Source: Pelodera strongyloides
Taxonomy: Eukaryota > Nematoda > Chromadorea > Rhabditida > Rhabditidae
Reading direction: 5' to 3'
DNA length: 64,000 bases
NCBI GenBank assembly: GCA_036852015.1
Contig: JAANDG010000510.1
Span: 1-64,000 of the forward strand
The notes beneath the pieces are model-generated. The model did no database searches. It was not told the origin of the DNA and saw only the letters and a list, made by a program, of their open reading frames with translations. The translations under genes and the position numbers were made by a program. Below, piece after piece: positions 36,563 to 48,955 of this stretch (the stretch's first letter is position 1; every line of letters begins with the position of its first letter).

Positions 36563-38116
36563 CCTAAAATATCGCGTATAATCAAGAATCGCATTTATGA
36601 AGGAAAATACGCCAACACAAAACGCGAAAAAAGTAGTAACATTTTAGAAAAGTAAAAAATAGTTGGGATACGTTAATGCTTGGATAAAATACCGTACATA
36701 AAATTTCCCGCGCTCTAGTAAATTCAAATGTTGTTTAAACTCGATTTTTATTTTTAAATTTCAGATTTTTAAATTTTTCAAATGTTTGCTTTTTTCTTGA
36801 TTTTGCTAAAAGTTTATTCACATATATTTATTTGTTTAATCACGTTGGATCCACGATTCCTTTCCCCGTCGTCGGGGCGACTTTCAGGCAGCGCCACTCC
36901 AGTTGTCCGATATTTTTATAGAAAAGAAATAAGTGATGAAACTGACAGTTGTCGAGCGAAGTGTAGGCAACACAGAATCCAGAAAATACGGGGCTTTACT
37001 CTCCTTTTCAACTTTTTTTGAGTATATTAATAAGCGCGATGGCAACATTCTCTTCTGTAATTCGTACCGTGCGGGGTTGACTCCCTTCAAGTGCTATCCT
37101 CTTGCAATTTGCAAACATGCCACGCTGACGGGGAATAAATAGCGCGCTCTTCTCGACCGGACTTAGTGGTGCCGTTTTGCTCTATATTCCACCTCCTTCA
37201 TGCTAGGTAAGGTTACTTACCTGACCTTCTTTCTGTATGCGTGATAGCGTTATACATCGATCAAGAAACACCACCCATAAATCGGGCTACTACGAAGGTT
37301 CCAAACTTTTGCGATAAAACCACTGGATTCATAATGCTTTAGACTATGCGTGAATAGAGTGGCATTCATATACCTTAATGTATAAGCGCTCCTTGAGTGA
37401 TGATGAAAGAAAAGGCTCCTATCCTACAGCTTCTAATAAAAAAAACGAGCAGTATGAGCCAAATGTGGGTATTCTTTATCGTTTTCTCTTTTTCATTCGT
37501 GCAGTATGCGGTGTTTGTACGGTAGTCGTTTCCCCTTTGTGTTTTTCGGGGTGCAGTCTATAATGTGCCCTATGCATTGGGTGTTTGGCGGCATACACCC
37601 TGAGTGGTCCGGGAAGACCAGAAATCAGTATATGTTCTACTGAAAATAGTGTACAACCTATGGAATACGGATGTTTATCGATGGAATTGGGCTAAATTTT
37701 ATCTGTAAATGATTTCATACATGAGTGATTATGCTGGAATTTGTGGAATTGAAGCTTGGATATATTTTTGCACAAAATAGTGACATTTAATTTAATTTTA
37801 AAACATCGTCTTGATGTTCAGTGTTTTTCAAACTTTATTATTCATATTTCTTTGTCCCTGTTCGGTTATTGCTTACGTGATGTAGTGCTTTCAATTTTAT
37901 GTACACCTCCACAGTAACAGTATATTAATGTTTGCCTGTCTTTGTTCATCATCAATCCATTCACCAATTAAAGGTTGATAACGTTGTAAAGATTTACTTG
38001 AATTTTCATGGTTGTCCCTTGAATACCTTGTGGTACGCGTTTGCTATTTGTTTTATTTTAATATGTAAGATATTTTATACTATGAATTGTCTATGATATA
38101 GTATTTAATTCTAGGC
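36563..38116. other. Divergent upstream region of UTP11 and V-ATPase C
   Basis: About 1.55 kb between two oppositely oriented start codons. It contains a SINE-like unit (37040-37376) and otherwise AT-rich unique DNA. Promoters for both genes should lie here or in unseen 5' exons; I could not recognise a core element with confidence. Confidence 0.5.
37040..37376 (+). mobile_element. tRNA-derived SINE, family I copy 2 (decayed head)
   Basis: Shares the body and 3' motif of 35706-36052 (GCAAACATGCCACG, GGGAATAAA, then GTGGCATTCATAT at the end). The B box is reduced to GCGGGGTTGACTCCC. An internal insertion carries GGTAAGGTTACTTACC. Confidence 0.6.
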
Positions 38117-40143
38117 ATGTCCTCAGGGGAATACTGGCTAATTTCTGCCCCAGGGGAGAAGAATGCCAACGATGCATGGGATAAACTGAACAGAACGACG
38201 GCCAACCTTTCGAGCAACGCCAAGTTCAGCATCCCAGATCTTAAGGTAAGGGAATTTAACAATGTTTTATTTTTATTTCTTCTTCCGTTTTTACTTTGAT
38301 CATATGAACGTGATCGTGTGCCCTCTCTAGTCCTTGTTCGTCTTGTTGTAACCTTTACTTTTTTATTTTACCTGAGCTGGAGCTCTCGCAAGGCAAGTTG
38401 TATTCCTGTGATTTTTTTTATCATTTTGCTACCTTCTTTCTTCTTTATCTGCCGTGACTTTTAGTATACATTTTACTTTAAAAAAAAAAGGTTGTCACAG
38501 TATACTGATTATGCTTGTTGTGAAAACAAAAACAAGTGAGAAGAGGCGAAGACCTTTTTAAATGAGGGTTAAAAATCCCACATCTATTCCATACTTACAG
38601 TCAAGTCAGTGACAGCTACTTTGTTCTCTTGAACTATTTAAATACGTGAATTCGTTTTGAGGTGGGAACATTGGATCAACTTGTTGGATTGTCCGATGAC
38701 CTCACCAAGCTGGATACCACCGCAGAGGCGTATGTTTCCCTTTCTCTGTGTTGTCTTATGTGTTTCTTTTCTCTTTTAGAATTTAAGCCTTATACGAAAT
38801 GTAGGGTTAACGGTCACAGTACTTATGATGTTAATGCTCTGGTCGTTTTTTTCCCTTTACTCGGTTACTCAATTTACTCTTGTTCTTTGCACGATTTCTC
38901 TCAGCATTACTCGATGTTTCAGATTAACCATGGTACTTTCTGCAAATTTGTAATGCTAAACATTTTCACCTGGCTTCTGTTAATTTTGGATAAATTATGC
39001 ATTACCAGATTACCACCGGAATCGCTTATTTTGTTAGCCGAAACCATCTCTGACGCCGTTTTCCAATTAGTGTACGTAACCGAGTATCGGATAATAGCTG
39101 AACTTTTCTGCTTCACTGAGCTAATCTAATTTCTAAACCCGCGTCCAGTCACGCATTGACTTTATTTCCTGGTGATCCTCTATTGGTTTCTTTTTAATCA
39201 AATCGATAATCTAAAGTCTTATCATCGCATTGCTCATAAGTGATGATCTAAGATGTCTTAGTTGAGTTAGTTCAATTTTCTCTGACGAGAAATTTATACA
39301 TTCGACCTTCTGTGTAAATGGCTGATGATTTAGTGTGACTCGCAAACTTGTGCAGTATTTTGGTGATGTGCTTGAGGAGGAGAAAGAGAAATTGGCTGAA
39401 CACCTCACCATTGGCAACAGTGAGTTTTTGAAAAAAGGCGTTTGTAAAGTTTATTTATGTTCATCACGAGTTACGCGGTTAGAATTTCTGAAGATAAGTA
39501 CTGTTTGTTTTATGAATACCTTTACTACGTTTCCTGTTTTCTTTAAAGCGAAATACCAGCCGGTTTTTGAAACACATCGAGTGTGAACATAAATTACAAT
39601 AAAACATCGAGCTAAATTCGAGTAAATTAGCACAAGTACGTAAGAATTCAGTTGTCCACGATGCGTTTCAAAAATCGGCCGTTATTTCGCTTTAGTGTTC
39701 GAAAGCTTTCATATGTCTATCATGGCGTTACTGTTACACTGATAACAAATGTTTTTTTAAACATACATCTGATGCCTACAGCGGTGTGAGAGGTAGTTTA
39801 CCTGGAATCTTGAAAATGCGTTATTGAATTGTTTCGAAAGTGAAATCGACCTTTTAGAGGACATGAAGACCTACGTGACCAAGTTCCAGTGGGAGGGTGC
39901 CAAGTACCCTCTGAAGCAGTCACTCAAGGTTCTGGCCGAGATTATTGGAAAGGTACGGATTTTGAATTTCCTATTTCCTTTTTTTTTTGAGGTTTGCTTT
40001 GCGAAAATAATTTGTCAACTCGTCAACTGCTAACTATGGACTATGTTGGTTGTTTCTACCCTTTTTAGTTTTTCTGGACTTTTCTACTCTTCTCCGGGGT
40101 ACAAACGATTAACGATTTCTATATATCGATTGAAACATGTCAA

Positions 40144-40175
<32 letters not shown>

Positions 40176-42782
40176 ATAAAATTTCCCGTTCATTAGAACT
40201 GGACTAGGCATCTCCCTTTACACACTGGATTTATTCACAGAAAGTTCCCTTTTTCCAGCAAATCACCCAAATTGACAACGATCTGAAGACCAAGTCCATT
40301 GCTTATAACAACTTGAAGAACACACTGGCTTCGATCGATAGAAAGGCTCAGTAAGTTATATTATACTAAGGGAGGCTTTGCTTGAATTTTGTAAGTTAGA
40401 CGGCAAAGAAGGAGCGAAGTTGCATTCTATTCTGTTTTTAGTTTTTTACACGAATGTTTGTCAGGGTTAGGGTATTGGTATGGTCCTATATTAGATTAGA
40501 TTTCAATACGCTGATCGTTCATTTGTGACCTGACACACGATTCCTTTCTTGTCTTCATCACTTGTAGTTTAGAGGTTCTCTGATCACCAAGGACCTGGCT
40601 GACGTAGTGAAGGCAGAGGACTTTGTTCTCAACAGTGAATACCTTCAGACAATGATGGTCGTAGTTCCCAAGTGAGTTTTCTTTATTTATTTGTTCGGTT
40701 GTCTGTGCTTGCGTTACGGCGTTTGTGCCCATTTTATAGTTTTTTCACTCGTAGCCTACGCCAACCGGCACCGGCGAGACTTCCACATAACCTCGAGACC
40801 GCGATTTACACTTTTGCACCGAATAAGGAAGTATTCCAAGAATATACGGAATTTGTATATATATATTTCGATTATTAGCTCCGGGTTGTTACCGGTAGTA
40901 TTTATGCCCGAAAACTGTATTTGTTTGTACGAAAACTTTATTGTTAAAGCTAAATACAGGCCGGTTTTTGAAACGCATCGCGGCCAACTGCGTTATTACG
41001 TGTTTATGCTAAGTATGCTAAGTTGCTCGAATTTAGCTCGCTTTTTTATGCTACCTCATGTTCATTTGCGTAAGCTGCATACGAATGCTGGTGTAGCCGA
41101 AATGTTTCAAAGACCGACCGTTATTTCGCTTTAAAGTACCCAGCAGACGTTACCTCTCGGTTTGCAGGCTGAGCGCCAAAGAATGGGAAACCAAGTATGC
41201 CACCCTTGCCTCGATGATTGTGCCCGGATCATCAAAACTGATCACCGAAGAGGGCGAGCACTGTCTCTACTCGGTCTCACTGTTCAAGAAGGTCATTGAT
41301 GAGTTCAAGAACACCGCCAGAGAAAACAAGTATGTCGTATCTTTTGTCAAGTCTGAGAACTCAGAATGTGGTCTAGATGTGTTGTCTTTTAAAGCGATAT
41401 GAGATGCGCTTTGTGAAACGTATGCTGGCAAATGCCCACCCGTGTAGTATACTAGTTTGCTATGAATGGTGCACGGTTTGCACATTTTGCAGTTCCCTGC
41501 ATTGTTCCATAAAAGGTATGAGCACTTTAAGTCAAAATTATTTTGTGATTAGTATACCCTTGCTTATTAATGTTTGTAGATTCATCGTGCGTGACTTTGT
41601 CTACGATGAGGAGTCATTGAAGGCCGGAAAGAACGAGAGAGACAAGCTGGTGGCAGAGAAGCAGAGACAGTACGCCCCACTCATCAGATGGCTAAAGGTA
41701 CGGTGATCTGTTTGTGTTTTCTGCGTGTCTAACATTTATCTTTTTGATAAGTCTCCTTTATGTATGGGTTTGAGGAAACAAAACAGTTGTCAGTTACTTT
41801 GAACGGTTAATCCTGTCTTAGGCCTCTTTTTAATCATTTAAAATCCTTGCAGATTAACTTTGGTGAGATCTTCGCTGCCTACATCCATGTCAAAGCACTG
41901 CGCGTGTTTGTTGAGTCGGTTCTAAGGTGAGTAAGGTTTATTTGATGGATCTGGGAATTCTGGGTATAAATTGGGATTTGGGAAAGCCTTACTATCTCGG
42001 CAGGTTCTTCTAACCTTTCATAGTTTAGTGAAACATACCTTGTTATAAATTTCCCCGGACACTAAACTAAACAGACCAAGGTTTAAAACGAAATACCGGC
42101 CCGGTTTTGAAACACATTGCGTACACCTGCTTTCTTATGCAGCATATGCAAATGAGCAAAAATTAGAATAAAAACTAGACCCCAATTAGACCCCACGTTG
42201 CATAAATGCATAGGAATGAAAGTACTTGAGATGTGTTTCAAAAACCGGCCGGCATTTCGCTTTAAGGATAGAGCGATCATTTGAAACTATACTATTCGTA
42301 TATTAACCAACTGGTTTGTTCAGGTACGGTCTGCCCGTTAACTTCCAAGCAGCCTTGGTTGAGCCAACCAAGGGATCGCAAAAGAAGTTGCGCACTGAGT
42401 TACACAAGCTGTACATACACCTCGATGGATCAGCTGCAGGACCAATTGATGTAAGTAATGATTTGGTGTTTTGGTGATACCGTAGCTCGATACAAAAAGA
42501 GCGTCGGGTGATTCCGAGAGAGACAGAGAGATAAATAGAAAAGGGATACAATGAAGAGAAATGGGCAGAGAGGGATAAGCTAAGAATTTGATAGGGATAG
42601 AGAAAGGGAGCCTGCGAGTGGAGAGAGAACTGATATTCAAATTCTCTACAGATGAATAATAAATATTCCATTTTTCTTTGCAGAGCTTCGAAGACAGCCC
42701 AGCCCTGATGTCCCTCGGTGTGAATGAGTATTATCCGTACGTCTTCTTCAAGCTGAACATTGATTTCTTGGACAAACGTTAA
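38117..42782 (+). CDS. ATP6V1C1: V-type proton ATPase subunit C
   Basis: Eleven exons: 38117-38245, 38662-38729, 39334-39419, 39858-39952, 40259-40350, 40573-40671, 41168-41329, 41580-41697, 41853-41926, 42324-42450, 42684-42782 (TAA). The 382 residues equal human subunit C1. Family blocks: [20 protein letters not shown] at the N terminus, [53 protein letters not shown] (exons 9-10) and [15 protein letters not shown] near the C terminus. Subunit C sits in the peripheral V1 sector, links stators to the V0 collar and is released on reversible disassembly, so it controls organelle acidification. A splice acceptor (TAATTCTAG) ends two bases before the ATG. Introns contain three family A elements and a 29-base C run. 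The symbol follows the human naming; isoform is not resolved. Confidence 0.97.
39542..39694. mobile_element. TTAA-type element, family A copy, V-ATPase C intron 3
   Basis: TTTAAAGCGAAATACCAGCC at the left and CGGCCGTTATTTCGCTTTA at the right. The interior is in reverse orientation relative to 14819-15001 (CGAGCTAAATTCGAG, TACGTAAGAATTCAG). Confidence 0.88.
40147..40175. repeat. Homopolymer C run
   Basis: About 29 consecutive C on plus in V-ATPase C intron 4, roughly 80 bases before the exon 5 acceptor. The complementary G run could form a quadruplex. The length is at risk of sequencing error. Confidence 0.9.
40943..41135. mobile_element. TTAA-type element, family A copy, V-ATPase C intron 6
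   Basis: Left end TTAAAGCTAAATACAGGCCG, right end CCGACCGTTATTTCGCTTTAA. The interior has TTTATGCTAAGTATGC and TCGAATTTAGCTCG. Confidence 0.87.
42082..42266. mobile_element. TTAA-type element, family A copy, V-ATPase C intron 9
   Basis: Left end TTTAAAACGAAATACCGGCC, right end GGCCGGCATTTCGCTTTAA. The interior (TAGACCCCAATTAGACCCCA) is shared with the copy at 63717-63889 in the opposite sense. Confidence 0.88.
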
Positions 42783-43589
42783 AACTCACTATTTTACCTT
42801 GCATGTATAGATTTGTACAATTTGAAATCCCGTTTGACCATGTAAAGTATCAAATCTTGAGTATATCTTACCATTTACATGTTTGACCAACTACGCCTAT
42901 TTTGAAAAGTAATTTTTCTCGTAGCTGACATAAGCTTAGTGCACCATAGATGCAGTGTTCACTGTAACACTGAAAATAACATTCCATAGAATATTGTGAT
43001 ACACAGTCATTCGTTTTGAAATGACAACTTCTTTTTGTTTGTGAATCCTAGACTTTATGCAGAGTTTTATACAGAAGGCCTAGATTTGTATATTTGTAGA
43101 TTATTCAATCAGCATGTCAACAAAATACAATTTTTATTATAGTTTCAGTGTGTTTTTTTTTTGTGGTAAACTATTCACTATGACGAACAGTTTTCAGGAA
43201 CATTTAAATGAATTTCCATCCGTAACTTCAGAATCTTTACAGTAGGCTACCCCTCATCTCGTTTTCGCGTAATACCTTATCAAAGTATCAATCAAAAGAA
43301 GCAATATCAAAAGATAGCAAATTTGTTCAAGTTACAAAACATACTCCACATACAATTCTAAACAATTTACGTGATCCAAATTGGAATGCGCTTTTCGGTT
43401 CAACGCATAGGGTGTGATTCAACGACGTACAATAACATTAAAACAATTAACACTGGAATTACAGAATGGTCTTACAAATCCTGGTGACCACAGTCAAGAA
43501 CCCAATCGAGTATCTCTTTTTTGTAACGTTTATTCACAGAAAACGACCCGGAAGACAAACGAGATTTCAAGGGTGTAGACAGATATAGC
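42783..43589. other. Convergent 3' region of V-ATPase C and CCDC12
   Basis: About 800 bases between stop codons. A CCDC12 poly(A) signal is visible at 43534-43529 on minus. No canonical AATAAA for V-ATPase C was found on plus, so a variant signal is probable. Confidence 0.5.
43529..43534 (-). terminator. Poly(A) signal of CCDC12
   Basis: AATAAA on the minus strand (TTTATT on plus), 55 bases after the stop codon. Confidence 0.55.
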
Positions 43590-46534
43590 TCACGACGTTT
43601 GGTTAGCAATTGTACCGGCGGAAACGGCTGTGGCCAAATCTCCACTTCCTTCGGCAAGACTTGTACGAATGATCTCAGCTATAGCACGCTGTGTTCTTCG
43701 CTCAAGCTTCTGCATCTTCTTCTCTGAAACGATAATTAAGTATACTGCTTATATTAATTTATAAAAGATCTAAGCCTAGTTAGGCCGATTGATGACTTAT
43801 AGTTAGACAATTTAGGAAAATAGTGATCTTGAAAACTATTCTAGGGTCTAGGGTCACACGCCAAAAAAATACAACTACCATTCGGAAGTGGCCGTATTTC
43901 CCAATTTCCCTCGACATTCGTGTAAGAATGAGGTCTACGGCCCGTTGGAGCCAGAAACCCAGAAACAAGATGCGCTATATGAAGAGTATTCTACACCTTC
44001 ACAAACTTTGTCAAGCAGGCGCCGGTAACGGTCTCTTGACATAAAGACAAAGACCATTACATATTCCAACTAACCGATATTTCTCTTCAGGTCCCAATCA
44101 ATCTTTTTCGGTTGTAATGTGGTGATATCGATTTGTTCTGGTAGGGAATCATGCTTAGTGTCCTCCAAATGGCTTGCAATCTCTTGTTCGACTAGTTTAA
44201 AGTCGTGCTTGTTGGCTTCTGCCTGAAATGAAAGAGCAAATACCAAATACATCAACAATAGATAATGGAAAGGAAAAGTACAATACTCAAGTAATATAAT
44301 CAACAATTAACGAATGAGTACTACTATACCACAATGCATGATCCGCAAACGCATCATTACAGGCGGCTATTATCATAGAACGGCTGATTATTACAGACGT
44401 TATGAAGATGGGAATTATAAAACTCACAATTATACTTACTTATACGGACCAATCGCATGTTTCTATTTACCAGGACACTTTACAGAGAACGACCCAAAAA
44501 GGGTCGAGTTTGAGTTGTCCTTCAGGCAGAACACTCGACGTGCTACCAACTTCAATACTTCATATACCGCCATTAAAAAAAAACAATCCAATATCATTCT
44601 TAGGAATAATCGTATAGCATACAGTAGTAATGAGCGAACTTTGCGTTGACGAGTTTTCGCGAGCAAAATTGTGTGGCCGCACTATCCGATCGGGTGGTCT
44701 CACGAGTGGATACTCCAACTCTCAAACTATGGGTGTTATGCAATGCCAATGCGGGTTTCATAGTAATGTTCACGCACGACCACGAAATTCCCCTATGCAC
44801 AATAAGCGTAGCAAAAAATTTACCAACAGAAATTCAGTTACAAGAAAGGAGACACTTTTGTTACAAACCGCGGCAAAAAATGTTTCAATGACCATAATAA
44901 CTATACTGTCCTAACTTCCGATTACTTCCGAACAAAATACACAGAATTTATGTAAAACACATGGGTCAATTGGCCAATAAGTACTATGTGCCAGTGTAAT
45001 GCAAAATGCAAGCTATTTCCTACAATAATCAGCGTAGTACGTAGGCGAAAAGATGAAGAAAAAACAGTTCAGAACAGAAACAAGATAATAAATATACCCA
45101 CCTTAGCAACCACCTCACCGGCATTTGGAGCATAATTTCGGAAAATTCGCTCTCCAGTTGTACTTCGCTTGGTCGGTTTCTCCTCTTCCTGTAAAATAGA
45201 AATCAAACTGATGGACTGTTATCCAATCAACTGAGCATAAGTCGGGTGCTAACCATTAACCCATTTTGGATTGACTCAGAACTTGAGAACATCTCCCAAA
45301 TGCAAATATCTATATTTGGGAGAAACATTTCGAGAATACACCCCCTTATAACAGTGGCTGGTCATGACAGTCATGAGGTGAAAGGTTTTGAAAAGTAGGT
45401 TAGGCCGGACACTGTATTCGGCTGTAGTGTATACAAATTAGTGCGCGTAGTTTGATTATATTAATTTGCGTTCAACATATGGGAATGCTGTCCAGAATAC
45501 GTTTCAAAAACCAGTAATTATATCGCTTTAAATTTTAAATATATGTATATACGCTTCAAAAACCGGCCGCTACATTGCTTTAAATTTTAAATAGATAAGA
45601 CCATCTCCATTTACGCACGGGATTGCATGCCCTATCACTACAATAAAAAAGACCATAATAATGGCATAACACAAACACATTGCATTTTACATTATAAATC
45701 TTCCACACGGGAATTACCAATTGCAAACTTCTAACAAACAACACTGTGCTTTAAGCATTCCCTTTTCTGTTTTGCTATGATATTCAACAGTTCAATTATA
45801 CATTCTTAATTATACAATTTGCCAAACACATGTGGCTATAACAAATAGAAATTACCTGATAATCGCTCTCACTCATAGGAACGCCATGAATTTTACTCTT
45901 CATTGCCAATAACCTCCTCTTGCGATCTTGAGCTGCCTGTAATGAAAATTATTGTACACACCCAACTGTACATTTGGCCGTCTACGTTTACACTTTTTTT
46001 TGTACACCAAGATTGTGTATGCGGCTACTGTGTCGTCGCTTGGAGAAAACAACAGAGTGACAGTGATTCGGTGATTGCGCTGCGTAGGCCTTATCATCCT
46101 AATTAGCAACTCCCAAACAGAACGACAAGATTGAAGATTGCGATACCAGGTCATGCAAAATCCAAGAAACTGCGCAAAGGTTAACGTATGCGAAGGCAGT
46201 TTTCTTAAAAAAAATCAAAAGAACAAAATAATTATGGTTACTAGTTACCTGATCGGTGGCAACGTTTCACTGACAAGATGGTTCCCTCATTGAGATTCAT
46301 AAGCATTAAATTGGCGCACCATTACAGTTATCACGTTATAAGTACAATAAAAACATATTTGAGTGAAACGGCCATCTAGGACTACATCGGCTATAAATCT
46401 AATTAAATGTCGCTAATATAGCTTACTATAAGAATTCGGAATATACAACACACCTTCTCAGCGGCAGATATTTGAATGTGTGGTATTTCCTCGTCTGAAG
46501 TATTGGCTGCGTCATGTTGGGGATCAACTTCCAT
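43590..46534 (-). CDS. CCDC12: Coiled-coil domain protein 12 / Cwf18 splicing factor
   Basis: Five exons on the minus strand: 46534-46454, 45936-45856, 45188-45102, 44222-44075, 43723-43590 (TGA); 176 residues against 166 in human. The Cwf18 domain covers most of the length. Visible family blocks: RKRRLLAMKSKI, RIFRNYAPNAGE, ITTLQPKKIDWDLKRN and LERRTQRAIAEIIRTSLAEG, the last predicted helical. The protein is a core spliceosome component associated with the activated Prp19-related complex and acts in the nucleus. The start codon directly follows a splice acceptor (TTGTTTCAG then ATG, no gap), so the upstream 5' end must come from another exon or a trans-spliced leader. An AT-rich open frame of 111 codons in intron 3 (44314-44649, plus) has no resemblance to anything. 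Confidence 0.95.
45495..45594. mobile_element. Solo ends of family A elements, duplicated
   Basis: Two right-hand ends lie head to tail: CGTTTCAAAAACCAG ... CGCTTTAAATTTTAAAT (about 45499-45541) and CGCTTCAAAAACCGGCCG ... TGCTTTAAATTTTAAAT (about 45552-45594). The flank was duplicated with the end. No left end is seen. Located in CCDC12 intron 2. Confidence 0.7.
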
Positions 46535-47009
46535 CTGAAACAACTAATAACAGCTAAAGAGTAAAAGCAGAAATGGATTTAAAAATGTATCAACGAGGCG
46601 TATGGAGCAACTTAAAAATGAAATAAGAAGGGAAAGGGAAAGGGAATGTGTGAGGGAAACAAAATAAGCAAATAATCGTTAAAATAGTAATGCAGCACAA
46701 GTTCCGCGGAAACGGGAACGAGCAAGAAAATAAGACGATGGTATTACTCACATTTTGCTATTTTAAATGAGGTAGCAAACAAAACAAGTGTTAGGAACCC
46801 AACTGAGACCGACTGGAACAAAAACTCCATTCTTGATACACGGAATATGATGAATCTGACACATCCGCAGACAGTGTGATACTGCAACTATGCGTAAACG
46901 CCAGAGGGTGGATCATGAGAATTGCGGAGCCGATTAGCTTAGAAACTATACGGTACTCTCCACTCCACGCAGCTTTGGTGAAACATGTATTATCCACGTT
47001 TCAATCAAG

Positions 47010-48020
47010 CATATATGTTCATATATGCAAAGACGCATTAAAGAGATGGGGCTCCAGTGTGTACAGTCTACGATCGTTGATCCCCACTCTGACTTTTCCG
47101 TTATCAAATCTGATCTACAGTCCCTTGACAATTGGTGCTCTCTCTGGCAAATGCATTGTTCTAGTAGCAAGTCTTTCATTCTTGATGTATGTAGTCAATT
47201 TGAATACCCTTTCCGTATTGCCGATCGTATCCTTGACCATCCCACGGATTGTAAAGACCTTGGTGTTACTATAGGTAGTGATCTCTCATTCACCTCTCAT
47301 ATCAATAACATCATTTCAAGTAGTAAACGCGTTTCTTATTGTATCCTACGGTCTATAAAATTTCCACATCTTTCCACTTACCGTGCTGCTTTCATTGCTT
47401 TTTGTAGACCTCTCTTGGAATATGCTTCAGAAGTATGGAATCCTCACCAACTTACCCTAATAAACAAAATTGAAGCTGTCCAAAAGCGGTTTTTATCGTT
47501 CGCCTATAAGAAATGTTTTCCCGAAACCGATGCAGTTCCTTACGTTGATCTCCTCCATTCATTTGATCTGAAACCTCTCGAACACCGTAGAATAGTTTAT
47601 GACCTTGTACGTTGTTATCGTTCTGTTTTCTCTCGTGATTTTTACCCTTCTCCTTCTTTCGAATTTTCTGACCGTCCTCCTCGCAATTGTCACACATATC
47701 AACTAAAACATTGTTCTTCTAGCTCTGATGTCTCATGTCACTTCTACCAAAGGCGCGTAGTCAGATCGTGGAATTCCTTACCTCTTGAAGTTTTCCATCC
47801 CTTCCCTTCTAGCGTAGAAATTTTCAAAACTCGGCTCAATCGAAATTCTCTTACTTATCCCCACGTATAGCCTATAGCCATTTACCTACGAACCTTTTCC
47901 GTATTTTTGTGTTGTCCAGTATTTCGCTTTACGTTTTTTTTGTATGTATTTGTTCACGCTGTATTATTTCGCTTTTGTTCTTTTCAGAATAAAGTATTCA
48001 ATAAATAAATAAATAAATAC
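47010..48020 (+). mobile_element. 5'-truncated non-LTR retrotransposon (Jockey/CR1-like)
   Basis: An open frame at 47025-47870 encodes the C-terminal third of a LINE reverse transcriptase: DLQSLDNWCSLWQMHCSSSK (just after the catalytic palm), DLGVTIGSDLSFTSHINNI, RPLLEYASEVWNPH and IEAVQKRFLSFAYKKC are typical of Jockey/CR1/L2-type elements. Endonuclease and most of the RT are missing, and the catalytic YxDD region at about 47015 is decayed. After the stop comes a short 3' UTR ending in AATAAA and (AATA)n at about 47992-48019, the usual tail of such elements. It is a dead copy upstream of CCDC12. Confidence 0.88.
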
Positions 48021-48654
48021 GAGCAAATGGGAATGTACATTTATACGCTTGAACCTTAGAAATATAAATATTCAAAGAAAATGATAATTACTACAAAGCG
48101 AACAAAAAAACCAATCGCCGTGCCGCGCAAAGAATCCGCGAAATGCGAAAATTCTCAAAAATTTGATGTTTTCCTCGGCAAAAATTCCGAAATGTACGCT
48201 TTCATACAAATGACGAAAGTTCGGATTTTCATGAATTTTGGATACCAAGTTCCAACAATTTTTTGTTGCCGCAACTGACTAAAAAAAACCGAATTTTATT
48301 AAAGATTTTTTTCGGAAAATATGTCCTGAAAATCATGAACCGCCGTGCGCACAAAACAGGTCTAATGATAAGAATGCGACCATGAATTCTATTGCTATCT
48401 CTAGATATGCAACTTTATAGGTTGAAGGCGTACACTACGCACGACATTCTAATAAGAAAAAAACTCTAGTTGAAGCGTACAATCATTTACAACAAAATAA
48501 GAACTCTGTTCGTTTTTTTGTCGATGCTTCTACATACATGTGTGTAAGGACAAGACCTGAGTAAACGAATAATCGGGTAAAAACAAAATAATTTTACACC
48601 TTATAAAGTATTCATACAGAGATCGGTTCAACAACATTTACTTCTGTAAAAAAA

Positions 48655-48955
48655 AACATATGCGCCCGATCAAGTCCCTCAAATAATCGGACACATATCG
48701 TTTTTTTTTTTGTGGAAATAGCCCGGCACATACATGGCGGGTTTTTGGCGAATGACCGCACATAGCGGGGCTTTTTTGAAAATAATCGGGCACATTTTGG
48801 GTTTTTTTTAAATAATCTCCAGCACATTTCGGGCATGTTCCCAAAATGTATCGGATTATTAAATCTATCGGGCGTTTGCTAGTCTTTTTTTAAGAAATGT
48901 GGCACATAACTGGGGTTTTCCGAATAATATCGGGCGCATATCGGGGTTTTCATTT
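48655..48955. repeat. Degenerate tandem repeat (minisatellite), about 45-50 base unit
   Basis: Six to eight diverged units, each with TCGGGCACAT or TCGGGCGCAT, then a G run and a T/A run (GGGTTTTTTTTAAATAA). The open frames across it read as repeated peptides (CARLFSKKPRYVRSFAKNP), which reflects the DNA repeat and is not evidence for a protein. Confidence 0.75.

Noticed and set aside
38662..39129. 155-codon frame over V-ATPase C exon 2
   Set aside because: It is exon 2 (ending at a GTATGT donor at 38730) plus intron read-through; the frame continues correctly only by splicing to 39334.
41389..41450. Further family A element in V-ATPase C intron 7
   Set aside because: TTTTAAAGCGATATG and GTGAAACGTATGC resemble a left end, but no right end or interior could be matched.
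44314..44649. 111-codon open frame inside CCDC12 intron 3, opposite strand
   Set aside because: No recognisable family or domain, AT-rich intronic sequence, and no flanking splice signals that would extend it.
48612..48844. Cys/Lys-rich repeated peptides on minus, resembling a small repeat protein
   Set aside because: Overlapping frames all read as repeats because the DNA is a degenerate minisatellite; no promoter, splice or homology support.
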